Shown piece after piece: positions 19,744 through 29,330 of a stretch of DNA of 35,717 bases. The stretch is from SAR116 cluster bacterium AG-426-A06 (GTDB lineage Bacteria; Pseudomonadota; Alphaproteobacteria; Puniceispirillales; Marisalimonadaceae), in the NCBI GenBank assembly GCA_003210115.1, contig QCNM01000007.1:1-35717 (forward strand). The letters are read 5' to 3'. The position numbers and the translations under genes are program-made. The notes under the pieces are model-generated. The model was not told the origin of the DNA. It saw only the letters and a list, made by a program, of their open reading frames with translations, and searched no databases. Each line of letters starts with the position of its first letter. Positions within the stretch are counted from its first letter, which is position 1.

Positions 19744-20649
19744 ATGACCATAAGACCAATTAAGCAAACTTCAATTTCTCAACCAAAAATTGAGGGCGCA
19801 GGAGTTAAACTGAATAGAGTATTTGGATTTGGAGATACATCTCATTCAGATCCTTTTTTACTGCTAGATGATTTTAGAAATAATAAAAAAGAAGATTATA
19901 TAAATGGTTTTCCGTGGCATCCCCATAGAGGAATAGAGACAATAACATATATTTTAAAAGGTAATGTTGAACACGGCGATAGTCTAGGAAATGTAGGAAC
20001 TTTAAAAACTGGAGACGTTCAGTGGATGACTGCTGGCTCAGGTATTCTTCATCAAGAGATGCCAAAAGGGAATGAAAAAGGTGAAATGCATGGATTTCAA
20101 TTATGGGCTAATCTTCCATCTTCATTAAAGATGACATCACCTAATTACCAAGATATTCCCTCTAATGAAATTATGGAAATTCATGATGATGATGGTTCAA
20201 TAATTAGAATTATAATTGGAAATTACAGAGGATATTCTGGACCTGTAAAAGGAATATCATCTGACCCAATTTATTTAGATATTTTTATTCCAGCAAATAA
20301 AATTAAAACTATTCCTATTGAAGTTAATAAAAATGTACTTGCCTATATCTTTGAAGGTTCGGCAAATTTTGAATATGCATCAAAACCACAAGGAGTAATG
20401 GTTGAAAAAATGATTAATGGACAGGAAGTTAACATACAAGATATGACTGGAAACAGAACTTTGATTAATTTTGATAGAGGCGATGAAATTAAAATTAAAA
20501 CCTCTAGTGATGGTGTTCGTTTCCTTCTTATTGGAGGTACACCTATACAAGAACCAGTTGCTTGGCACGGACCAATTGTTATGAATACAAATGAAGAATT
20601 AATGCAAGCAATGAAAGAACTCAACAATGGGACTTTTATTAAAAAATAA
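19744..20649 (+). CDS. Pirin family protein
   Basis: HPHRGIETITYILKGNVEHGDSLGN, MTAGSGILHQEMP, ending GGTPIQEPVAWHGPIVMNT. Confidence 0.95.
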   Translation: MTIRPIKQTSISQPKIEGAGVKLNRVFGFGDTSHSDPFLLLDDFRNNKKEDYINGFPWHPHRGIETITYILKGNVEHGDSLGNVGTLKTGDVQWMTAGSGILHQEMPKGNEKGEMHGFQLWANLPSSLKMTSPNYQDIPSNEIMEIHDDDGSIIRIIIGNYRGYSGPVKGISSDPIYLDIFIPANKIKTIPIEVNKNVLAYIFEGSANFEYASKPQGVMVEKMINGQEVNIQDMTGNRTLINFDRGDEIKIKTSSDGVRFLLIGGTPIQEPVAWHGPIVMNTNEELMQAMKELNNGTFIKK

Positions 20650-20662
20650 TTAGGAGAATGAC

Positions 20663-21589
20663 ATGAAAGTTAGCGTGATAGGCACTGGTGCAATGGGATC
20701 TATTTATGGATCCTTTTTTGCTAAAAATAATTTTGATGTCTTATGTTATGATGTTTGGGATGAACATGTTGATGCCATAAACAATAAAGGTTTAAGAGTT
20801 TCTGGCATAAGTGGAGATCATACTGAAAAAAAAATTAGAGCAACAACCAATTTTAACGAACTCAAGGACAGAGACCTTTATATTATAGCTACAAAAGGTG
20901 ACGCAGTTGGATCAGTAGCCTCAAAACTTGCTGACATTGATTTAAGTAGTGCTATTGTTTTGACAATACAAAATGGCTTAGGTGCAGCTGAAAGAATAGA
21001 AAAATTCATGCCAACTGAAAATGTTCTCTTAGGAGTTGCTCAGGGTTTTGGCGCATCAATCAAAGGTCCTGGTCATGCTCATCATAACGGAATGAGCATG
21101 ATTAGAATAGGAGAAATAAACGGTGGTTTAACCGATAGATTGACAACAATAGTTAATGCCTGGGAAGAAGCGGGTTTTACTTCTAAAGGATTTGAAGATA
21201 TTCAACAATTAATTTGGGAAAAATTTATTTGTAATGTAGCTTATAGTGGACCTTGTTCTGTTTTTAAAAAAACCATTGGTGAAATTTTAAATGATAATGA
21301 CATGGCAGAAGTATCAATTCAATGTGCACTTGAAGCAAGAAAATTAGGTGATATTAAAAAAATTAATTTTTCATTTGATAATACTGAAAAATATATTATC
21401 GATTTTGGAAATAAAATGCCTTTATCTAAACCTTCAATGCTTCAAGATGTTGAAGCAAAAAGAAAATGCGAACTTAGCTCCATCAATGGAATGGTTGTAA
21501 CTTTAGGAAAAGAGTTAAATGTTAAAACACCTTACAATTCGGTTGTTAGTAAAATCATTTCAGCAAGAGAAAAAGAATATTTACAGTAA
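20663..21589 (+). CDS. Ketopantoate reductase family (PanE/ApbA)
   Basis: VIGTGAMGSIYGSFFAKNNFDV, TIQNGLGAAERI, WEKFICNVAYSG. Confidence 0.92.
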   Translation: MKVSVIGTGAMGSIYGSFFAKNNFDVLCYDVWDEHVDAINNKGLRVSGISGDHTEKKIRATTNFNELKDRDLYIIATKGDAVGSVASKLADIDLSSAIVLTIQNGLGAAERIEKFMPTENVLLGVAQGFGASIKGPGHAHHNGMSMIRIGEINGGLTDRLTTIVNAWEEAGFTSKGFEDIQQLIWEKFICNVAYSGPCSVFKKTIGEILNDNDMAEVSIQCALEARKLGDIKKINFSFDNTEKYIIDFGNKMPLSKPSMLQDVEAKRKCELSSINGMVVTLGKELNVKTPYNSVVSKIISAREKEYLQ

Positions 21590-21597
21590 AAAATACT

Positions 21598-22959
21598 ATG
21601 GATAAAATCGAGCTAATTGGTAAGCCGAATTACAAAAAATTAACTGAAGACTATAATTTTTTTAGGCTTTTTAAAAAAATTGAAAAAAAATTTGATACTT
21701 GTTTTCTCTTTGAATCGCTTGGGGAAGAAAGTTATATTTCAAGATATCATATTTTAGGATTTGACCCTAAATACATAATTTATCCAACTCATGAAAATCT
21801 AATTATAGAAAATAAAAATGGTAAGATTGATAAAATACAATGTAAAAACCCTTACTATAAAATTAGAGATGTAATCCCGAGTAATATTATTTCAAAAAAA
21901 TATGCTGGAGGATTAATCGGTTACTTAGGTTATGATTGCGTTAATTATTTTGAACCAAGTTTAAGTATAAAAAATAATAATGACTTCGAATCATTTAAAT
22001 TTGGAGTTTTTTTAGATGGCCTTGTATATGATCAAGTTACAGGTGAGATATTTTACTATTATTATGATGAAGACAGATTTGATCTGATTGAAAAAATTTT
22101 AAATGAAAACTTTGAAGATAATTCAAAATTGTCTTGTAGCTTTCTAAACAACTCAATGACTAATGATGAACATAAGAAACATGTACAACAAGTTAAAGAA
22201 AAAATCATTGATGGCTATATATTTCAATGTGAAGTTGGATTTAAAAGTTTTTATGAAGTGAATGGAGACACTACTAAAATTTATGAAAAACTTAGAATTG
22301 TTAATCCATCTCCACATATGTATTATCTGAAATTTAAAGATCAAAAAATTATTGGTGCTTCTCCTGAACTTTTATTTAGATTAAAAAATGGCGAAATGGA
22401 AACCTATCCATTAGCGGGAACAACTAAAAGAGGGAAGAATTCACGAGAGGATACCCAGCTTGCACGTGAATTGCTCAATGACCCTAAAGAGATTGCAGAG
22501 CATAACATGCTTGTTGATCTCCATAGAAATGATATCGGAAAAGTTGCTAAGTTTGGAACTGTAAAAGTTAGAAATTTAATGGATATAAAACGTTATTCTC
22601 ATGTTCAACATATATCTTCTGAAATTGTTGGAATTATTGATGATAAAAATGATATGTTTTCAGCATTAGCATCAAATTTTCCAGCTGGAACTTTAACTGG
22701 TGCACCAAAAATTGAAGCCATGAAGATTATCAATGAAATTGAAACTTCTGGTCGAGGTCCATATGGAGGTGCCATTGGTCAATTTGGTTTCAATGGTGAT
22801 TGTACTTTTGCAATTCCTATAAGATCAATTTTCATTAAAGGAAAAAATGGTTTTATTCAAACATGTGGTGGTATAGTCCATGATTCTATTCCTGAAAATG
22901 AACTACTTGAAATTGAAAGAAAACTTGCTGCAATGAAATCAGTTCTAGAGAGTTTTTAA
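21598..22959 (+). CDS. trpE: Anthranilate synthase component I / aminodeoxychorismate synthase-like
   Basis: PLAGTTKRGKNSREDTQLARELLNDPKEIAEHNMLVDLHRNDIGK, FPAGTLTGAPKIEAMKIINEIE. Confidence 0.85.
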   Translation: MDKIELIGKPNYKKLTEDYNFFRLFKKIEKKFDTCFLFESLGEESYISRYHILGFDPKYIIYPTHENLIIENKNGKIDKIQCKNPYYKIRDVIPSNIISKKYAGGLIGYLGYDCVNYFEPSLSIKNNNDFESFKFGVFLDGLVYDQVTGEIFYYYYDEDRFDLIEKILNENFEDNSKLSCSFLNNSMTNDEHKKHVQQVKEKIIDGYIFQCEVGFKSFYEVNGDTTKIYEKLRIVNPSPHMYYLKFKDQKIIGASPELLFRLKNGEMETYPLAGTTKRGKNSREDTQLARELLNDPKEIAEHNMLVDLHRNDIGKVAKFGTVKVRNLMDIKRYSHVQHISSEIVGIIDDKNDMFSALASNFPAGTLTGAPKIEAMKIINEIETSGRGPYGGAIGQFGFNGDCTFAIPIRSIFIKGKNGFIQTCGGIVHDSIPENELLEIERKLAAMKSVLESF

Positions 22960-22960
22960 C

Positions 22961-23608
22961 ATGAAAGTATTAATAATTGATAATTATGATTCATTCACTT
23001 TTAATCTTTATCAACTCACTGGTGAAGTTTTGTATGAAGAATTTTCTAATGAGATAAACAGCATTATTGTAATAAGAAATGATGAAGTTAGTTTATCTGA
23101 AATTAAAAAAAATAATTTCGATAAAATAATTATTTCACCAGGTCCTGGATCACCAGTTGATGACAGTTATTTTGGAATTTGTAAAGAAGTAATAAAAGAA
23201 CTTGGAAATGAAAATATTCCTATTTTAGGGATATGTCTTGGAATGCAAGGAATAGTTCATGTTTTAGGAGGTGAAATTATACATGCTAAATCTCCGATGC
23301 ATGGAAAATCTTCTTTTCTAATTCACAATGAAGAGGGAATTCATGCTGAGATTCCTCAAAGAATTGAAATCATGAGATATCATTCATTAATTGTCGATTG
23401 TTTAAAACTACCCAAAAGTTTAAAAGTCACTGCTTTTTGTAAAAACGAAGACAGTTACTTCACATTAAAAGATTTTAACCCAAATGAAGATGAAATCATG
23501 GCAGTTGAACATGAGAGTAAACCAATTTTTGGAATTCAGTATCATCCAGAGTCTTTTGCAACAGAAGGTGGAAAAAAAATAATTTTAAATTTTCTAAAAT
23601 TAACTTAA
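22961..23608 (+). CDS. trpG: Anthranilate/aminodeoxychorismate synthase glutamine amidotransferase component
   Basis: LIIDNYDSFTFNLYQ, ISPGPGSP, ILGICLGMQGI, GIQYHPES. Confidence 0.88.
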   Translation: MKVLIIDNYDSFTFNLYQLTGEVLYEEFSNEINSIIVIRNDEVSLSEIKKNNFDKIIISPGPGSPVDDSYFGICKEVIKELGNENIPILGICLGMQGIVHVLGGEIIHAKSPMHGKSSFLIHNEEGIHAEIPQRIEIMRYHSLIVDCLKLPKSLKVTAFCKNEDSYFTLKDFNPNEDEIMAVEHESKPIFGIQYHPESFATEGGKKIILNFLKLT

Positions 23609-23617
23609 AATTTCAAT

Positions 23618-24595
23618 ATGAAAACTAAATCAATAAGAATATATGAACAGGGTTCATATGATGTTTTAAAAATTGAAGAAACAAATATACCAATCCTAAA
23701 ATCAAATGAAGTGTTAATCAAACATCATTATTTAGGTCTAAATTACATAGATATAAATCAAAGAAATGGCTCTTATAAAATTAAAGAGTTACCAACCAAT
23801 GTTGGTATGGAAGCTTCAGGTATAATCGAAGAAGTGGGAAAGGATGTTAAAAGATTTAAAGTTGGTGATAAAATTACACATTGTATGAATTTAGGTTCAT
23901 TCACTGAATATTTTGTTCTAAATGAAAATCGTCTGGTTAAACTTAAAAACAATATTGATTTAAAACTTGCTGCTGCATCAACATTACAAGGTTTGACTGT
24001 TCAATATTTAACTCAAAAATCATGGGAAGTAAAAAATCAAGATTATGTTCTTATTCATGCCGCCTCTGGAGGAGTAGGGCAAATTTTAACGCAATGGTCT
24101 AAAATTATAGGAGCAACTGTAATAGGAACAGTTGGAAATGATTATAAAGCTTCAATTGCAAAAAATAATGGTTGTGATTTTGTGATAAATTATTCAAATG
24201 AAAACTTTGACAGTAAAGTAAAAGAATATACTAATAACTATGGTGCTGATGTAATTTATGATGCCGTAGGAAAAGATACTTTTGAAAAAGGATTAAAGTG
24301 CCTTGCAAAGCGTGGACGAATAGTCAGTTATGGAATATCCTCTGGTAAAATTGATCCAATAGATATCAATAAGTTAAGACCAATATCTGCGTCAATTGCT
24401 ACTGGGGGTCTTCTTGAATATACAAAAAATATAGATGAATATCAAAAAAATGCTAATGATTTATTTGATCTTGTTCATGAATCAAAAATTAAAATTCAAA
24501 TACATAAAGAATATAACTTTGATGAAATTCAAAAAGCGCATATTGAACTTGAACAAAGAAAAAGCGTTGGTAAAATTATAATCAATTTGAGATAG
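23618..24595 (+). CDS. Zinc-type/quinone oxidoreductase (MDR family)
   Basis: GLNYIDINQRNGSYK, VLIHAASGGVGQILTQWSKIIGATVIGTVG. Confidence 0.92.
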   Translation: MKTKSIRIYEQGSYDVLKIEETNIPILKSNEVLIKHHYLGLNYIDINQRNGSYKIKELPTNVGMEASGIIEEVGKDVKRFKVGDKITHCMNLGSFTEYFVLNENRLVKLKNNIDLKLAAASTLQGLTVQYLTQKSWEVKNQDYVLIHAASGGVGQILTQWSKIIGATVIGTVGNDYKASIAKNNGCDFVINYSNENFDSKVKEYTNNYGADVIYDAVGKDTFEKGLKCLAKRGRIVSYGISSGKIDPIDINKLRPISASIATGGLLEYTKNIDEYQKNANDLFDLVHESKIKIQIHKEYNFDEIQKAHIELEQRKSVGKIIINLR

Positions 24596-24602
24596 TGAAT
24601 TA

Positions 24603-25718
24603 ATGTTAAAACTTGGAATTTTTATGATGCCAATACATCCAGCTAATAAAAATTTAGTTGATTGTTTAGAAGAAGATAGAAATCTAGTGATAAAGGCAGA
24701 TAAATTAAATTATTCTGAAGCTTGGATGGGAGAACATTATAGCTCCTCAGGTGAACCAGTACCATCACCATTTATATTTAATGCAAGTTTAATTTCAGAA
24801 ACAAAACAAATTAAGTTTGGAACAGGTGTTATTTCACTTCCTCAACAACATCCAGCTATTTTAGCTGGACATGCAGCTTTATTTGATAATCTATCAAAAG
24901 GAAGATTTTTGTTTGGTGTAGGAGCAGGAGGATTAGTAAGTGACTGGGAACTTTTTGATAATCTTGATGGAAAAACAAGGGCTCTTACAATGCTAGACAG
25001 CATAGATGCAATTTTAAGTATATGGAACAGTAATGAAGCACTCAATTATAAGAGTGATTTTATAAACTTTAAAGTTGAAAATAACTATATTCCAGAACTT
25101 GGAATTGGAACATTTATAAAACCATTTCAAAAACCTCATCCACCTATCGCAGTTTCTCTAAAAAATGCAAATTCAATGACAGCTAAATTTGCTGGTAAAA
25201 AGGGATGGATTCCTATTTCTGGAAATTTTGTTCCTGCTGAAGATATTGCAACGCACTGGCCAACATATCTTGAAGGCGCTAGAGAAAGTGGAAAAAAAGG
25301 TGATTATGATTCATGGAGAGTTGGAAGAAGTGTTCTTATCACTGAAACATCACAACAAGCTAACGAAATCTTAAATGACCCTGAAGGTATTTTTACAGAC
25401 TATTTTTTATACCTAAATACTGTAGGAAAACTTGCTTCAGGAATTTCAAAAAATGAAATCAATATTGAAGAAGAAAAACAAGCGTCAATTCTAAAGGCAA
25501 AGGATTTGATAATTATTGGCACTGAAAAAGAAGTTTTAGACAAACTTATAAACTTTATTGATATTGTTGGACCTTTTGGAACATTACTTCTTACCGGTCA
25601 TGATCATTATGGTTGGAAAGAATTATGGTCTAATACATTATTGCAAATGTCTGAAAATATTAGGCCTAAATTAGATAACTACATTAAAAATCTAAAAACT
25701 CTCCAAGCGGCTGAATAA
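24603..25718 (+). CDS. LLM-class flavin-dependent oxidoreductase (luciferase-like)
   Basis: LGIFMMPIHP, SEAWMGEHYSS, GTGVISLPQQHPAILAGHAALFDNLSKGRFLFGVGAG. Confidence 0.93.
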   Translation: MLKLGIFMMPIHPANKNLVDCLEEDRNLVIKADKLNYSEAWMGEHYSSSGEPVPSPFIFNASLISETKQIKFGTGVISLPQQHPAILAGHAALFDNLSKGRFLFGVGAGGLVSDWELFDNLDGKTRALTMLDSIDAILSIWNSNEALNYKSDFINFKVENNYIPELGIGTFIKPFQKPHPPIAVSLKNANSMTAKFAGKKGWIPISGNFVPAEDIATHWPTYLEGARESGKKGDYDSWRVGRSVLITETSQQANEILNDPEGIFTDYFLYLNTVGKLASGISKNEINIEEEKQASILKAKDLIIIGTEKEVLDKLINFIDIVGPFGTLLLTGHDHYGWKELWSNTLLQMSENIRPKLDNYIKNLKTLQAAE

Positions 25719-25720
25719 TT

Positions 25721-26200
25721 TTATTTTGGCATAATTTCTTGAAATGGAAATTTGTAGGTTTTTAAAGTAAACTCATTATTTCTAGAACGCTTATCTCTAT
25801 CACCTTCTTTTTTTGGAATTACTTCACCCATTTGAGGAATACCAAATTGTTCTTGATTTCTTCTAGCCTGATCTAAACTATCTTCGTTTTCTTCAGTCCA
25901 TGGAAATTTGTATAATCTATTTTCTTTATTTTGAAGTGCCCATAATATAATCCATCTTTCACCTTTTTCGTAAATTACACTATGATACTGGTAAACAAAT
26001 TTTGAAGGAGGTCTCTCATAAAGTGGTTTTCCAATAAATTCATAATTTGTTATGAAACTTATATATATTGATAAAAATATAATTGGAACAGTTACAAAAT
26101 ATTGCCATCTTTTTTTAATAAAAAAAGGAAGACAACAAATAGCTCCAGCAAATGCCCATATTAACATTAACTGCCCGCCACTAATTGAAAAATCTAACAA
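25721..26200 (-). CDS. Membrane protein of unknown function, third gene of proton-channel cassette
   Basis: 159 aa with N-terminal TMs and soluble C-term; abuts 26201. Confidence 0.75.
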   Translation of the reverse strand: MLDFSISGGQLMLIWAFAGAICCLPFFIKKRWQYFVTVPIIFLSIYISFITNYEFIGKPLYERPPSKFVYQYHSVIYEKGERWIILWALQNKENRLYKFPWTEENEDSLDQARRNQEQFGIPQMGEVIPKKEGDRDKRSRNNEFTLKTYKFPFQEIMPK

Positions 26201-26818
26201 TTAGGCACCCTCTTTCCTAATAATTTCATCTTTAATTATCAATTCTTCAGTTGGTTTAACATGAACACTTTGATTATAATCTATTCTAAATGTCATTGCA
26301 GGCAATTCTTGTCCCTCTTGACTGAAAAAAAGTTTTTTGTGGAACTCTTCTCTATAAGGGTTAATTTTTATAAGCTTTACAGATGCATGAATTAAGGGTG
26401 CAGGATTTTTTCTAGCATTGTAGAAGTGAACTGTAACAAGGTAAGATCTAGGATCATTAGTCCTAATAGCAACAGTTTCTCTATTTTCTTTTAAATAAAC
26501 TAATTTACCATCAGCATCATAATAAGTGTCATTAATCGTACCCAAATCATCTCTCTCTAGATGAATTAAAGCATCATCTGGTCGTCTAAAACTAACAACA
26601 TGTCCTAAATTATCTTTTACCCACAAATCTAAATCATAAGGTTTCTCACCATCCCATTCTAATATTATAAAGTATTCTGCTTTAGGTTTAATTGTTTCTT
26701 TTTTTGCTACTGGATTTATTAACATGAAAGCTAACATGAACAAAAAAACAAATCCTATAAGAAGATTAAATAATAAATCTATAAATCCAAAAGATGATCT
26801 ATATCTTGGGTCATTCAT
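26201..26818 (-). CDS. ExbD/MotB-like single-TM partner with unusual beta-rich periplasmic domain
   Basis: FGFIDLLFNLLIGFVFLFMLAFMLI (Asp at start of TM) followed by YDLDLWVKDNLGHVVSFRRPDD...ERDDLG; overlaps the channel gene. Confidence 0.7.
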   Translation of the reverse strand: MNDPRYRSSFGFIDLLFNLLIGFVFLFMLAFMLINPVAKKETIKPKAEYFIILEWDGEKPYDLDLWVKDNLGHVVSFRRPDDALIHLERDDLGTINDTYYDADGKLVYLKENRETVAIRTNDPRSYLVTVHFYNARKNPAPLIHASVKLIKINPYREEFHKKLFFSQEGQELPAMTFRIDYNQSVHVKPTEELIIKDEIIRKEGA

Positions 26819-27272
26819 GGTTGTTATTCTCTAAGATTACCATTTGTATTTTTGTTAATACACTTGATACAAGACCAACGAGAGTAGTACACAAAGCTGT
26901 ACTCATTCCTAAAGACATATCTGTAATAACTTCTTGAACATTCTCAACATTTTTAACATCAAGATTATCAAAAGCTGAACTTAACATTAAAAGAAAACCA
27001 GCAACGGTTCCAATCAAACCTAAAGTAACCATGGTTTCAGAAGAAAACCAAACATAGTTAGACAGAACATTTCTATTAGATAGGTTTTTGTAGCTTAAAA
27101 CACCTACAGTTAAAGTAGCTCCGATAAATACAATTATTATTAAAAAACTTATTTTTGTTTGATCTGCATCATAAAGTGCTTCAAACCAGTTAAAAGTATA
27201 TATAAAAAAGGATGCAAAAGAAATGGTAACAACTTGTATCCACCACAATAAAAATGGTTTTGTTATTTTCAT
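26811..27272 (-). CDS. MotA/TolQ/ExbB-type proton channel protein
   Basis: VTLGLIGTVAGFLLML...GMSTALCTTLVGLVSSVL signature; start MKITKPFLLWW at 27272 with AAGGAGAA SD. Confidence 0.82.
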   Translation of the reverse strand: MKITKPFLLWWIQVVTISFASFFIYTFNWFEALYDADQTKISFLIIIVFIGATLTVGVLSYKNLSNRNVLSNYVWFSSETMVTLGLIGTVAGFLLMLSSAFDNLDVKNVENVQEVITDMSLGMSTALCTTLVGLVSSVLTKIQMVILENNNHE

Positions 27273-27389
27273 TAAATTCTCCTTATCATCATATACATTA
27301 CAACATCTAACAGTCCAATTAAACAAGCGTTAAAATAATTTCAAAGTGAGTATATTAAATTTTGATTAATATTTTCCCAAATACTATTG

Positions 27390-27444
27390 TTTCTAAATTA
27401 GAAATAATATATTTAATATTTATAAATAGTTTCCAAAATAGAAA
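27390..27444. promoter_or_regulatory. Two 15-bp palindrome-like repeats 40 bp apart in divergent intergenic region
   Basis: tttctaaattagaaa (27390-27404) and tttccaaaatagaaa (27430-27444), 13/15 identical; first is a perfect 7+1+7 inverted repeat. Confidence 0.5.
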
Positions 27445-27522
27445 TAATTATTTTCTATTTTTGTGTATTATCTTTTAAATAAGAAACAATTATATATTTA
27501 AAGTATTAAAAAGGAACAAATA

Positions 27523-27747
27523 ATGACTAATAATAAATTTATAAATACTATAACTTCTATTTTCGAAAAAATTGCGATTAATAGAACAAGACAAGCTTTG
27601 GCATTCTTATCAGACAATGAGCTTGAAGCAATGGGAATTACTAGAACTTCTTTAGATACAGGCGATTTTTACAATTACAAAGAAGTTACAAATTTTCCAA
27701 CTAAGAAGATAAGTAGAATTAAATCTACAAAAGCTGAAGCTGCTTAA
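27523..27747 (+). CDS. DUF1127-like small protein
   Basis: NRTRQALAFLSDNELEAMGITRTSL matches the DUF1127 R..L..Lsd.eL.diGi.R pattern. Confidence 0.75.
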   Translation: MTNNKFINTITSIFEKIAINRTRQALAFLSDNELEAMGITRTSLDTGDFYNYKEVTNFPTKKISRIKSTKAEAA

Positions 27748-27805
27748 ATACAAAATTTTTTTCTAGATATATATTCCTCCTCCTCTTCTTATCTAGATTA
27801 AATAC

Positions 27806-27834
27806 AAAAAGGGTGATTAATTTCACCCTTTTTT
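27806..27834 (+). terminator. Rho-independent terminator after the DUF1127 gene
   Basis: AAAAAGGGTGA-ttaatt-TCACCCTTTTTT perfect stem with T run. Confidence 0.85.
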
Positions 27835-27869
27835 ATTGCATTCAACATAAATAAATATAATTTTATTAA

Positions 27870-28751
27870 ATGAATTCTATTATCAAATTGTTTGAAGTTT
27901 CATCAAATAGATCAAAAGGTTTCTTTTTAATAATATCTACATACTTCATTTTTTCAATTATGGAACTTATAGCTAAAGACTTAGGTCAACGTTATGATCC
28001 TCTTTATATTGTATTCACAAGATATGTATCACAGTTAATTTTTTTAATATTATTATTTAATAAAGATTTTAGTAAATTATTAAAATCAGACATGCCTAAA
28101 TTACAACTAGGCAGAGGTGCTCTTTTAATGCTAACAACATGTTGTATGTTTGCTGGATTAGCAACTCTTCCTTTTGCAGATCACATAGCAATTTATATGA
28201 TAGGACCAATATTGACTATGATCCTAGCAATTATTTTTTTAAAAGAAAAAGTTTCAAACAAACAAATATTTCTGATTATTATAGGTTTAGTTGGAGCTAT
28301 AGTTATTGCAAATCCTGGTTCTAAAATTTTTAATCTATATATAATTTTTCCTTTTTTAGCAGCATTATTTTTTGCATTATTTACAATTTCAACAAAACAC
28401 TTAAATAAAAATGATAAGTCATCCACTACTTTAATTTATACAGCAATTTCAGGATCTTTTTTAGCAATCCCTTTTGGGATTTATTTTTTTGAAATCCCTT
28501 CTTTTTTTGATCTTTGTTTAATGATACTTATGGGAGTCTTAGTTACTTTAGGACATTTTTTCTTTATTAAATCATTAACATATATAAACGCCTCAGTTGC
28601 TTCACCATTTGTAAATATAACCCTTATACTAGCTGCATTTTGGGGATATGTAATTTATAATGAAGTTCCAGAAAAATCAACAATTCTAGGATCTATACTG
28701 ATAGTTGCTTCAGGATATTATCTTACAAAGTTAAAAAATATATCTAATTAA
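27870..28751 (+). CDS. EamA/DMT-family transporter
   Basis: Ten-TM-like hydrophobic protein; LPFADHIAIYMIGPILTMILAIIFLKEKVS, EamA repeat. Confidence 0.9.
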   Translation: MNSIIKLFEVSSNRSKGFFLIISTYFIFSIMELIAKDLGQRYDPLYIVFTRYVSQLIFLILLFNKDFSKLLKSDMPKLQLGRGALLMLTTCCMFAGLATLPFADHIAIYMIGPILTMILAIIFLKEKVSNKQIFLIIIGLVGAIVIANPGSKIFNLYIIFPFLAALFFALFTISTKHLNKNDKSSTTLIYTAISGSFLAIPFGIYFFEIPSFFDLCLMILMGVLVTLGHFFFIKSLTYINASVASPFVNITLILAAFWGYVIYNEVPEKSTILGSILIVASGYYLTKLKNISN

Positions 28752-29326
28752 TTATTTAATCCTGCATTAAATTTAAAACCAACATCTTCAAATTTTTTAG
28801 ACAAATTTGATTCAATTTTTTCCATTTGATCTTTTGCAACTTTTGTAAAAGCTATATCGTTCATATCGTGAACACCTCCAGAAATTATAACTTGAAGCAA
28901 CCCCTCTTCATCTGAAATATTTTTAAAAGATCTGCAAACACCAGGAGGAATTGAAATTGTGTCTAATTTATTTAATATAATTTCTTCTGACCCATCGTCA
29001 TTCCAAGCAATTAAAAATTTACCTTTTAAAACTGTAAAAGTTTCAAAAGTAGCTTGATGATTATGTAAACCTGGCCCTTGATTAGGTGGACATTTAGCAA
29101 TCGTCATTGTAATTCCAGCAGCTCCTGTTATCGGAGCATTTTTATTAATTGGCGTATTGTGTGAGTTATTCTCTAAGCCAATTATTGAAAGTAATTCTCT
29201 TGCATAAACAATATCTTTACCTTCTTGAGGAATATTTTTATCAAGTTGTATCGGCAAAGGCTTTAAGTCCTTAAAAACAGATACTCTTTTTAACATTTCT
29301 TCTTTTGAAATTTTAAGTGTCTTCAT
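28748..29326 (-). CDS. Cupin domain protein
   Basis: GPGLHNHQATFETFTVLKGKFLIAWNDDGSEEIIL...PPGVCRSFKN; start MKTLKIS at 29326 with GGAGG SD. Confidence 0.88.
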   Translation of the reverse strand: MKTLKISKEEMLKRVSVFKDLKPLPIQLDKNIPQEGKDIVYARELLSIIGLENNSHNTPINKNAPITGAAGITMTIAKCPPNQGPGLHNHQATFETFTVLKGKFLIAWNDDGSEEIILNKLDTISIPPGVCRSFKNISDEEGLLQVIISGGVHDMNDIAFTKVAKDQMEKIESNLSKKFEDVGFKFNAGLNN

Positions 29327-29330
29327 AAAT

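Noticed and set aside
19874-22344. Minus-strand ORFs in pirin and trpE-like genes (19874.., 20343.., 20380.., 22153..)
   Set aside because: Antisense to conserved coding sequence.
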